From NCBI GenBank assembly GCA_022449765.1, contig JAKUPZ010000009.1:16367-80366 (forward strand): a DNA stretch of 64,000 nt, in the 5' to 3' direction. This document shows positions 26,034-33,539 of the stretch, piece by piece. Both the position numbers and the translations under genes were made by a program. Every line of letters begins with the position of its first letter. Within the stretch, counting starts at the first letter, position 1. Under the pieces are notes generated by a model. The model had not been told where the DNA came from. It did no database searches and saw only the letters and a program-made list of their open reading frames with translations. The stretch comes from Dehalococcoidia bacterium. Lineage in GTDB: Bacteria > Chloroflexota > Dehalococcoidia > Lucifugimonadales > Australimonadaceae.

Positions 26034-26669
26034 CTAATCCTTATCTCGTAAAGTTATGACTCCCAAAGCCCCTGATACGAAAAACATACCCATCCAGGTA
26101 ACTATCCCAAGTACATCATTACCTGTGGTGAAAATACCAAACAAATGACCTATACCAATAATCACATAAAGAGATCCAATAACTCTGTGTAAAAGATCAG
26201 CGTACCGGTCAGCAAGCGAAATTCCGAACAGAGCAAAAGCAATACCCATGATCAATCCAACACCTTCAGTTAGATGGTAGCCAACAAGATATATCGCATT
26301 TGCAGATTCAACTGAGTTCGGATGAATTCCTAAAGCCCCAAAATTTAATCCAACTGACGCAGCCATCACCGCTATACATAGCGGGAAAAGAATTCCAGAT
26401 GGTGTAGCTAATGCAGACCATTTAGTGCTTCCATCAGTTGATCGTGCTGACATTGAAAGTGTTCGCGACGACATTGAAAGGCCTGTAAAAAGCAAAATAA
26501 TCCCAGTAAGAAACAAAACCATAATTGCTTTGCTAAATGAAGGATCTTTAACTAATGCAATCAATTCCCCCTCGGCAGTATCCTCGCCTACTGGCCATCC
26601 TATGAATGCTCCAAGTATGAGAATCGGACCAAGTATCAATAGTGTTCCGGTAAGATTCTTTGTGCTCAT
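26034..26669 (-). CDS. Multi-pass membrane protein of unknown function
   Basis: About 211 residues with six hydrophobic helices and short charged loops. I recognise no family; the pattern of helices with small loops and the segment GYHLTEGVGLIMGIAFALFG resemble small four- to six-helix DUF membrane proteins of Actinobacteria and Chloroflexota. The start at 26669 is chosen because GGAGG lies five bases upstream of this ATG; the in-frame ATG at 26681 would overlap that site. No partner genes on either side. It could be involved in redox or stress response, but nothing in the sequence shows this. Confidence 0.7.
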   Translation of the reverse strand: MSTKNLTGTLLILGPILILGAFIGWPVGEDTAEGELIALVKDPSFSKAIMVLFLTGIILLFTGLSMSSRTLSMSARSTDGSTKWSALATPSGILFPLCIAVMAASVGLNFGALGIHPNSVESANAIYLVGYHLTEGVGLIMGIAFALFGISLADRYADLLHRVIGSLYVIIGIGHLFGIFTTGNDVLGIVTWMGMFFVSGALGVITLRDKD

Positions 26670-26786
26670 AATTACCTCCAATTAATTTTGTCAGAGACAA
26701 AATAATCTCAAAATGTTGATAAAACCAGCATGCATATCTTCATTTATGCGCCAATCGACTTTTCTTAAAGGAGGTTTTTAGCAAAA

Positions 26787-27209
26787 TCAAACATTATGGC
26801 CAATGATTCGAGTGGGTTTGAGGGATATTGCTATACGCTTCTGTTCAATCATAACCTTGTCATATTCTGCCCAATCGGGATGCTCTTTACCGGCAGCTGC
26901 CCTATATATCCCCTGGAGAATCTGTCGTAGTTCCTCTGGGTCAGTATTAGTAGGAGTGGAGACTTCTGCAATTCCATCCAATACAGCAAAAGTCCGACGA
27001 TCGGTGCTTATGATCATAAGTGCACACCGTGGGTCCCTAGTGAGGTTAAAAGCTTTAGCATTTCGAGATCGTGTAGTGAATACCAGACTGTTATCAATTT
27101 TTCCTACGGTCACAAGGCTTTGCTGCGGCATGCCGTCACGACGATAAGTAGTAAACACCACTACGTTATTCTGACTCAGCAAAGAATCTAAATCCTCAAG
27201 TGTTAGCAT
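26787..27209 (-). CDS. Pyridoxamine-phosphate-oxidase-like (PPOX class) flavin/F420 protein
   Basis: Split-barrel protein of about 140 residues. The N-terminal strand NNVVVFTTYRRDGMPQQSLV (cofactor-binding entry strand), the SLVFTTRSRNAKAFNLTRDP segment and the RCALMI strand match PPOX-class F420- or FMN-dependent oxidoreductases common in Actinobacteria and Chloroflexota. Such proteins reduce quinones, aflatoxin-like compounds or biliverdin; the substrate is unknown. ATG at 27209 is preceded by AGGAGG, so I use it rather than the GTG one codon earlier. No operon partner. Confidence 0.85.
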   Translation of the reverse strand: MLTLEDLDSLLSQNNVVVFTTYRRDGMPQQSLVTVGKIDNSLVFTTRSRNAKAFNLTRDPRCALMIISTDRRTFAVLDGIAEVSTPTNTDPEELRQILQGIYRAAAGKEHPDWAEYDKVMIEQKRIAISLKPTRIIGHNV

Positions 27210-27306
27210 CACTACCTCCTAGAGTGCGTCGATACTAGGTGCGTGCTTGTACTTTGTCAAAAGTTTTTAAATTGGAAATCGATATCAATTTCGGTATTCT
27301 CTCTAT

Positions 27307-28386
27307 ATGTTGAGAATCCACATGCAAGTAGCTATGAAATCAATTCCCCTAACTGCCCTTGTTTGCTTATTAGTACTCATCCTCATTGGGTGCAATTCAC
27401 ATTCCGAAGAGGCTAGCCAAAAGAATACTAAAACCCAAACACAGCAATCCGGGCAAACTCAAAGAGCCAATAATCAAGAAATTGGCTCCAAAGTAAGTTC
27501 TGCAGAAGATGGAGGCCCCGAGGGTTCAGGTAAATCTAGTTCCAATTCAGTGGCAAATGAAGCAAGGCATGGCAATGCTTCTTCGCAATCCAAAGATTCC
27601 TATGGAAATAATAAAAATTCAGATGATCCTGTACGCTTTGAAACACCCAGTCTGGAAAATATCCTTATCCAAGACTTCGGGCCAATCGGCAATGAGAAAA
27701 ATGCTTATGGGGCCATAGTTTTTAAAGACAATTTACCTGGGCTCATATTTGATGAATTTGGCAGAAAAGATTTGCATAATCCCTCTGCAGGATCATTGAA
27801 TACTAGTTTTAAATTCAGGGCACCGCTAGAAACAATACTCGTCGCCCCTATCAGCGGCTCCATCACTTACATTGAGTGGCAGCCTAATAAAAACCATTCA
27901 TCTGGCGATTGGGAAATACATATTAGCGCTGATACTTCCTCGCCATGGACGGTCATTATTGACCATCTTGTAAGCTTAGAATGCAGGCGTACCTCTAGCA
28001 CAGTTGTTCCCTGTGAATCAGATCTCAACATATTAGGCAATCCTATTGATATCGGTGCGAAAATAGAAGCAGGTCAGCCTATCGGGTACATTGGTAACTG
28101 GCTTTACGACAATGATGGACCGACCTATGGGCATACCGAATTGAGTATTCTAAAGTACTCAGAAGACAGGAATAGTGCATCTGTTTATTGTCCAATCCCC
28201 TACATTCAACCAAGTAAACAAGAGTATTATGTAGATGCCGTAGCGGACTTAATGAAATTCTACGAGCAATGGGCTGGGGACGGAACGGTATATTTGGAAG
28301 ATCAAATGCCATACCCCGGTTGCCTTTATGAAAAAATTGATTTAAACCCTGATGGCACTACTGTAGTTGAGAACTTACAAGGCTAA
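27307..28386 (+). CDS. Lipoprotein with a degenerate M23-like (LytM) domain
   Basis: Exported lipoprotein of up to 359 residues (starts at codon 1, 6 or 10 are all possible). The hydrophobic segment ends at the lipobox LIGC. A Gln/Asn/Ser-rich linker of about 85 residues follows. The C-terminal domain has the order of an M23/LytM fold: VAPISGSITYIEW, WTVIIDHLVSLE, GAKIEAGQPIGYIGNW and GHTELSIL. In active peptidases the first zinc motif is HxxxD and the last is HxH; here I find no HxxxD and the last reads HTE, so the domain may be non-catalytic. The class C beta-lactamase-like lipoprotein gene begins 18 bases downstream, so the two probably form a unit. Confidence 0.65.
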   Translation: MLRIHMQVAMKSIPLTALVCLLVLILIGCNSHSEEASQKNTKTQTQQSGQTQRANNQEIGSKVSSAEDGGPEGSGKSSSNSVANEARHGNASSQSKDSYGNNKNSDDPVRFETPSLENILIQDFGPIGNEKNAYGAIVFKDNLPGLIFDEFGRKDLHNPSAGSLNTSFKFRAPLETILVAPISGSITYIEWQPNKNHSSGDWEIHISADTSSPWTVIIDHLVSLECRRTSSTVVPCESDLNILGNPIDIGAKIEAGQPIGYIGNWLYDNDGPTYGHTELSILKYSEDRNSASVYCPIPYIQPSKQEYYVDAVADLMKFYEQWAGDGTVYLEDQMPYPGCLYEKIDLNPDGTTVVENLQG

Positions 28387-28404
28387 AAAGGAGCGTAGGC
28401 ATTT

Positions 28405-30012
28405 ATGCGATTTGTACTGATTTTGATAGTTCTATTCACTCTGGTATCCGCGTGTGGTAACTCAAACACACCAGATCAAAACACATCGACCGCATCAAGT
28501 AGCGAAGTTCCAAAAGAAATACCTGCTTCAAGTTCTTCACTTTCAAAGGAATCTGAAAATTCCAGCAGCCAAATAAGCAACTCTGAGCCCAAAGAACACG
28601 CGGACGCTGAAAAAACTGTATCCACTCAAGAAAAAGATGAACAAAAAGAGTTACCGACTCCAACTCCTAAGTCGGCCGTCATTGCTCCTACTGCTACTCC
28701 ATTACCGGAAGTAGATAAAGATCAAATCGCGACCCCTACTGCCCAGCCAGAAGGATCTTCTCCACCAGCTAAGGCCACATCTACACCAACACCTAGCCCA
28801 AAACCGTTCCCTCTAGATGTTCAGTTCCCTCTCGACTTCAGCCCTTCAGGTAGATATCAGAATTTCTCAAGTTCTGCGCAAACAGCTTTCCAAAATGCAA
28901 TAAAAGTCAATTTCGATAAGGCCACTCAAAAAGCCGGTGTTAGCGCTGCAGTATTTGACGGAACTCAATTGTGGACAGGAGCTGAGGGAAAGGCTTCATC
29001 AACAGACAAGATGACTGCTGAGACTCCAATGATTATTCGAAGCACTTCAAAGACAATTTTGGGGGCTCTTATGGTTTCCCAAGTTGATCGAGGGTTATAT
29101 AGCCTGGATGACACCATAGAATCTTTACTTGCAAATCATCCTGATTACAGCCTGATCAATACCCCCAATGTAAATACTCAAGTCACTGTCAGGCAATTAC
29201 TAACTATGACTTCCGGGATTTATGACTGGTCTAAACCTGCTGATTTGAACAGGCGAATGTCAATAATGGCAGATCAAAACTGGAAACCTGCAAATAACCT
29301 AAAGCAAATTATCAAAAAATTTACCAGTCCAGGATCCTATAACTATTCGTATGCCAATAGCATACTTCTAGGTTTGATCGCATCTCATCTTGAGAAAAAA
29401 GATTTGAACGATATATACCAAGAACAGTTTTTCAAACCTTTAGGAATTACAGCCGGGCTGCTTCCTGAAATAGCAACGCCAGAGAATACCGCGATTGCTC
29501 ATGATGATCTATCTCTTTACCAAGGAGGAACCGGCTTTGGTGCTCTGAACACCGGGTTAGCGGGGCAATTCTACGGGTTAGATCCAAAAATTAGCTGGGC
29601 TGGTGCTGGAATAGTATCTACACCTGAAAACATTGCTCGGTGGGGTTATGAGCTCTATAGCTCGTCAGGTTCCGCGGTCTCCCCTTCTGTCCGTACTAAA
29701 TTAATTGAAGCTATGACCGTTCCTACGGATCCTGGGCTCACTAGCTTGGGAATGCATACTTATGGCTACTATATGGGTACAGGTGAAGTTACTCTGCCGG
29801 ATAAGTCATCCCTGAAAGTCTACACTCACCCAGGCGGTGGTGGAGGCCGAACATCTTGGATTTACTACTCACCTCAGTTGGATGTATCCGTATCATTACT
29901 CGCAAATTCACAAATGCTGCATAACCCTGGGAGTTGTGGCTATAAAGGCCAGATCTTCATGACTAATGGAGAATGCATGGCAGGGAGCATTTTCAATGCA
30001 CTCAAGAAATAG
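28405..30012 (+). CDS. Serine hydrolase lipoprotein, class C beta-lactamase / D-Ala-D-Ala carboxypeptidase-like
   Basis: Exported lipoprotein of 535 residues with lipobox LVSAC (Cys17). A Ser/Thr/Pro-rich linker runs to about residue 140. The serine-hydrolase domain then carries all three family motifs: Ser213-Thr-Ser-Lys216 (SxxK, nucleophile), Tyr316-Ala-Asn318 (YxN), and HPGGGGG near residue 480 in place of KTG. This set is seen in class C beta-lactamases, DD-peptidases and esterases such as EstB; substrate cannot be chosen. If the host lacks murein, as Dehalococcoidia are thought to, an esterase or peptidase role is more likely than a wall role. RBS AAGGAG is 12 bases from the ATG. Second gene of a pair with the M23-like lipoprotein. 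Confidence 0.85.
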   Translation: MRFVLILIVLFTLVSACGNSNTPDQNTSTASSSEVPKEIPASSSSLSKESENSSSQISNSEPKEHADAEKTVSTQEKDEQKELPTPTPKSAVIAPTATPLPEVDKDQIATPTAQPEGSSPPAKATSTPTPSPKPFPLDVQFPLDFSPSGRYQNFSSSAQTAFQNAIKVNFDKATQKAGVSAAVFDGTQLWTGAEGKASSTDKMTAETPMIIRSTSKTILGALMVSQVDRGLYSLDDTIESLLANHPDYSLINTPNVNTQVTVRQLLTMTSGIYDWSKPADLNRRMSIMADQNWKPANNLKQIIKKFTSPGSYNYSYANSILLGLIASHLEKKDLNDIYQEQFFKPLGITAGLLPEIATPENTAIAHDDLSLYQGGTGFGALNTGLAGQFYGLDPKISWAGAGIVSTPENIARWGYELYSSSGSAVSPSVRTKLIEAMTVPTDPGLTSLGMHTYGYYMGTGEVTLPDKSSLKVYTHPGGGGGRTSWIYYSPQLDVSVSLLANSQMLHNPGSCGYKGQIFMTNGECMAGSIFNALKK

Positions 30013-30277
30013 ACGTATTTAATATATAAAACGGTAATTCTCTATTCTCGAAGAAGGACTTTATAGTTAATTCAATTTCTAAAGAATCATTAACTACTAA
30101 TTTTACTTTGATAAAGGGTGTTACTTGTTCTAAGTACAAGTATTTATATGCACCGTACTGCGGGCTTGGCCCAATACGTCCGAATTTTTCCCAATACGGT
30201 TTGGCCGTGGCAGATAATGCATACGACATACAATCACAAGTGTTAACCCATCCTGGTACCATCAGGCAATCGTACAA
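30002..30277 (-). CDS. Doubtful small ORF, 91 residues
   Basis: Open frame filling most of the 315-base gap between the convergent genes at 28405 and 30328. Its product (…SYALSATAKPYWEKFGRIG…FIKVKLVVNDSLEIELTIK…) has an amphipathic strand pattern and an aromatic-rich middle, which is more protein-like than a random frame. Against it: the start would be TTG at 30277 or ATG at 30262, neither with a ribosome site, and it overlaps the end of the plus-strand hydrolase gene by 11 bases. No family recognised. Otherwise I see nothing in this gap. Confidence 0.3.
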   Translation of the reverse strand: MYDCLMVPGWVNTCDCMSYALSATAKPYWEKFGRIGPSPQYGAYKYLYLEQVTPFIKVKLVVNDSLEIELTIKSFFENRELPFYILNTSIS

Positions 30278-30327
30278 TCGCGACCGCTAAGCAAGTAATA
30301 GGCAATTGTCTTAACAGCGCTAAAGGA

Positions 30328-30825
30328 TTAGCGGTGGAGTTTGCTGACTCCATGATCAGAGCGCCCTGAATCATCCAGGACCTCGTCCCATTCAAAGACT
30401 TTGCCTTTACCTTCGCGGTTAATCATGAATTTCTTTGCTGACAAAGGTTCTAGTAGCTCGCAGTAAATTTCGATTCTGTTTCCGTCAGGATCATTTATAT
30501 AAAAAGAGCGAGTGTATCCGTAATCTATCATTGGTAGAATTTCCACGCCTTTGCTAACAAGATCATCATGTATAGCTTTAAGTTCTTCGGTTCCACCTTC
30601 AATCACGAATGCAACGTGACCCAATCCTAATGTACCGCGAGTATGCTCTCCTCTCGCTTTAAACAAACCTATGTCATGATGCTGCCGTCCAAATGACATA
30701 AATGCGCCTGGGTTTTCTTCCCATCTGGTGACTTCCATGCCCAATTTATCTCTATAAAATTCGACTGCTGTAGCCACATCACTAACATTCAAAACTGTAT
30801 GACCAACTCTTTCAATCCGAGGCAT
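30328..30825 (-). CDS. VOC superfamily (glyoxalase/extradiol-type) protein
   Basis: About 165 residues with one vicinal-oxygen-chelate module: HTVLNVSDVATAVEFYRDKLGMEV at the start, then HVAFVIEG, and FYINDPDGNRIEIYCE at the end. The metal ligands expected are the first His (GHTVLNV), the His of LGHVAF and the Glu of RIEIYCE. Such proteins act as isomerases, ring-cleaving dioxygenases or resistance proteins. The start at 30825 follows AAAGGAGG by seven bases; an upstream ATG at 30846 does not. The C-terminal 35 residues after the module are charged and unusual. It lies near genes for an Asp/Glu racemase-like protein, an SDR and an aldo/keto reductase on the same strand. Confidence 0.88.
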   Translation of the reverse strand: MPRIERVGHTVLNVSDVATAVEFYRDKLGMEVTRWEENPGAFMSFGRQHHDIGLFKARGEHTRGTLGLGHVAFVIEGGTEELKAIHDDLVSKGVEILPMIDYGYTRSFYINDPDGNRIEIYCELLEPLSAKKFMINREGKGKVFEWDEVLDDSGRSDHGVSKLHR

Positions 30826-30903
30826 ACATACCTCCTTTGATATCAAATTATACTCTTCTAAGTCATTGAAATTATATTCGAAAAATCAAAGTTTCAAGTT
30901 TAT

Positions 30904-31644
30904 TTAGTCTAGCAACCGTCCCGCATTTGGTACCCGAACCGAACATCCTAGTAAGCGCATAATGTACCAAATACTAGCCTGTATGCCCCCTACAACAGGA
31001 ATTCCTAAGTCTTTTTCCAATCTCAAGATGGCAGGCATTACTCTCCATGCGCCTCCAAATAGGTAAATTCCGTCACATTTTTTGTGTACCGAAAGTGCCT
31101 CAAGGGAAAATTCATACACTTGCTCTGGTGTAATCCTGTCAGCATGCTCAAACGCAGATTGAATTCCATTCATTGCAAGTACATTGAATCCTGCATCTGA
31201 AAGATATTTGGTAAAAACTTGATTCTGCTCTTCAGGGGTATAAGTTATACCCACCAAATTATTTATATTTAAAAATTTGAGCGCATTTGTTAAAGCCTGT
31301 GGTGCAAATGCCACAGGGATTTCATATTTTTCAGTAAGTTCAAGAGAGAGTTCTTCAGCTTTTTGGTACCCGAGGATCATTGAAGGCGGAGCACCTTCAA
31401 CATAAATAGCATCTACCTCAAGTTCTGCAAGCTCTTCAATACGCTCAAGCACCGGACTCAGGATTTTTTTAAACTCAGATGTTGAACCCTGCCTGACACC
31501 TGCATGCATCGGAATGACACCAACACCTTCCGGGAGGTAACGGATTGTTTCCTCTAACGATCCGGGTCTGTAGGTTGGCTTGATTAAGCCAACCGTTCCT
31601 TTGACCCCATACGCCCATCGTCTATCAGTATCATTTTGATTCAT
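30904..31644 (-). CDS. Asp/Glu racemase / maleate isomerase-like protein lacking both catalytic cysteines
   Basis: Soluble protein of 246 residues with the fold of the maleate cis-trans isomerase / arylmalonate decarboxylase group: TVGLIKPTYRPG at the start, VDAIYVEGAPPSMILGY for the first active-site loop, VGITYTPEEQNQVFTKYLSDAGF in the middle, and CDGIYLFGGAWRVMPAI for the second loop. In active isomerases each loop has a Cys at its turn (about residues 75 and 190); here both turns read Gly. The nearby Cys189 sits before the strand, not in the loop. It could be a decarboxylase-like, hydrolytic or non-catalytic homologue. The SDR gene lies 22 bases upstream on the same strand and would be transcribed first. 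Confidence 0.8.
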   Translation of the reverse strand: MNQNDTDRRWAYGVKGTVGLIKPTYRPGSLEETIRYLPEGVGVIPMHAGVRQGSTSEFKKILSPVLERIEELAELEVDAIYVEGAPPSMILGYQKAEELSLELTEKYEIPVAFAPQALTNALKFLNINNLVGITYTPEEQNQVFTKYLSDAGFNVLAMNGIQSAFEHADRITPEQVYEFSLEALSVHKKCDGIYLFGGAWRVMPAILRLEKDLGIPVVGGIQASIWYIMRLLGCSVRVPNAGRLLD

Positions 31645-31666
31645 TGGTATTAAAACCTACGCTTAT

Positions 31667-32461
31667 TTAACCCCACTTAGCACCACCATATATATCCAAT
31701 GCCGTGCCATTAACCCACTCAGCGGCGTCAGAAGCGAGGTAAACTGCAGCATTTGCAACGTCCTGGGGCGTTCCAAAGCGCTCTACTCCAATACCCATCC
31801 GAATGCCATCAAGGACCTCTTCTGTTCTGCCTTCACGTATGACGGGAGAGTCAATAAACCCTGGATTTATGCAATTTACTCTTACAAGAGGAGCCCATTG
31901 CGTAGCCATTGCCTTGGACAAGTAGATCACCGCTGCTTTAGTGATGTTGTAGACGGTCATATGCGGAGGACCCCAACCCCCCCAGCCACGACCTACACCG
32001 CCCATGGATCCCATATTTATTATGGTCCCCCCACCTTGTTTTTGCATCTGCGGCACCACCAAAGCAGATGCTCTTATGAGGCTTTTCACATTGAGATCTA
32101 GGCAACCCATGATGTCCTGATCAGTAAGATCTAAAAGAGGAGCTCTTTTGAAATCCTCAGCCACTGCGCCCCCGGCATTATTTACTAGAACATCAATTCT
32201 TCCATAATGCTCGATGGTTTGCTGTACCATAGCCTCAAGTTGAGCCGAATCCCTGACGTTCGTTGGCACAGTAAGGCAATCTCCACCCTCATTTTCAATT
32301 TCTAGCCTTATTGCGTCGAGTTTCTCAGGTGTCCGTGCTGCAACAACAACTTTCGCACCATTCCTCGCGTATTCAAGCGCAATACCTCTGCCTATGGTTT
32401 CACTACCACCCGTTACGATAGTAACTTTCCCATTTAATGAAAAATCTACTGGCTTGCTCAA
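31667..32461 (-). CDS. SDR family oxidoreductase
   Basis: Short-chain dehydrogenase of 264 residues. Glycine motif TGGSETIGRG (residues 17-26), NNAGG at the fourth strand (LVNNAGGAV), catalytic Ser in INMGSMGGVG, and YNITK as the Tyr-x3-Lys pair. Arg43 in VVVAARTPEK, with no acidic residue at the end of strand 2, suggests NADP. Its C-terminus (LDIYGGAKWG) is typical of 3-oxoacyl reductase-like SDRs. It is 22 bases upstream of the racemase-like gene in transcription order and 32 bases downstream of the aldo/keto reductase gene, so three genes may form one unit (AKR, SDR, racemase-like). Confidence 0.92.
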   Translation of the reverse strand: MSKPVDFSLNGKVTIVTGGSETIGRGIALEYARNGAKVVVAARTPEKLDAIRLEIENEGGDCLTVPTNVRDSAQLEAMVQQTIEHYGRIDVLVNNAGGAVAEDFKRAPLLDLTDQDIMGCLDLNVKSLIRASALVVPQMQKQGGGTIINMGSMGGVGRGWGGWGPPHMTVYNITKAAVIYLSKAMATQWAPLVRVNCINPGFIDSPVIREGRTEEVLDGIRMGIGVERFGTPQDVANAAVYLASDAAEWVNGTALDIYGGAKWG

Positions 32462-32493
32462 TTAGAGCCTCCTCAAAAATTATTATTAATTCC

Positions 32494-33423
32494 TTATGGT
32501 GTAGTTCCTGCTGCAGTTAATCGTCGTTTTGCCTCTTCGTAGAGATCAGGAATTAAAGGGCCTTTCGATGAAGCATTAAGGTTAGCCTGCAGATGTTCGA
32601 TATTCACTGTCCCAACGATATTAGTGTTCATATGTGGGTGTGATTCAGTAAATCGGATAATGAATTCCATTCGGGATTGCCCATGGTCGAGCAAATCATC
32701 CATCCCAGCCTTTTCCCACACATCAAGTAATTCAGGATTTCTCTCAGCTGCTCTTTGCTCTTTGCTTGGCGCACCACGCGCAGCTCCACCACGAATGATA
32801 GTTCCTGCACCTGCACCAGATGCCATTGATATCAAATCTTCATGCTCTCTTTGTGAAGCAGAGTACGGGATTTGAAAAGCGTCAAATGCTCCCATCTCTA
32901 TATGATCAGCCAAGTTAGGTATTGTACCTGACATACCTAAAAATCTTATCTTGCCCTGCGCCTGCAGTTCTTTCATTGTCCCTATCGTGTCATTCTCATC
33001 CAAAACTTGTTTACTCGGTGTCATATGCACCTGAAGCAAGTCCAAATAATCAGTGTTCAAACGCTGGAGGCTCTGCTCTACACCTGCAACAATATTTTCT
33101 TTTGTATATAAATGAGGTCCTCCGCCCCGCTCATTCGCCTTGTCAACCGGGCTTGGCACTATGCATCCGCATTTACTTGCCAGGAAGTATTCGTCTCGAC
33201 GATGTGATATATGACGACCTATACGTTCTTCACTCATTCCGTAATCGATGGACGTATCGATATAATTTATTCCTAAATCCAATACAGTGTTTAATATTTT
33301 CGCAGCATCTTCTTCAGAAACGTCACGGCCTCGAGGTAAACCTCTTAGTTCCATAGCTCCATACCCAAGGGTTGTAACTTCTACACCAGTACGTCCCAAT
33401 ACGCGCTTATTTAAATTTGGCAT
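32494..33423 (-). CDS. Aldo/keto reductase
   Basis: NADPH-dependent TIM-barrel oxidoreductase of about 309 residues. The N-terminus LGRTGVEVTTLGYGAMEL, the catalytic Asp-Tyr (NYIDTSIDYGMSEERIG), Lys (FLASKCG) and His (LDLLQVHMT) are all present. It reduces aldehydes or ketones; the AKR subgroup resembles the 2,5-diketo/perakine-type enzymes of Chloroflexota without a known substrate. Start at 33423 is supported by AAGGGAG six bases ahead; an in-frame ATG at 33492 would overlap this site. Divergent from the molybdopterin oxidase gene. Confidence 0.93.
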   Translation of the reverse strand: MPNLNKRVLGRTGVEVTTLGYGAMELRGLPRGRDVSEEDAAKILNTVLDLGINYIDTSIDYGMSEERIGRHISHRRDEYFLASKCGCIVPSPVDKANERGGGPHLYTKENIVAGVEQSLQRLNTDYLDLLQVHMTPSKQVLDENDTIGTMKELQAQGKIRFLGMSGTIPNLADHIEMGAFDAFQIPYSASQREHEDLISMASGAGAGTIIRGGAARGAPSKEQRAAERNPELLDVWEKAGMDDLLDHGQSRMEFIIRFTESHPHMNTNIVGTVNIEHLQANLNASSKGPLIPDLYEEAKRRLTAAGTTP

Positions 33424-33539
33424 CTCAACTCCCTTTTCTTTCAAGCGAGTATAGCAATCACGAGTTGCTTCCTCCATCCCAAAAAGGAGCAAAGGGATTT
33501 AGTGTTTTACGAATTGACTAAACCGATTACAATCAGTCT

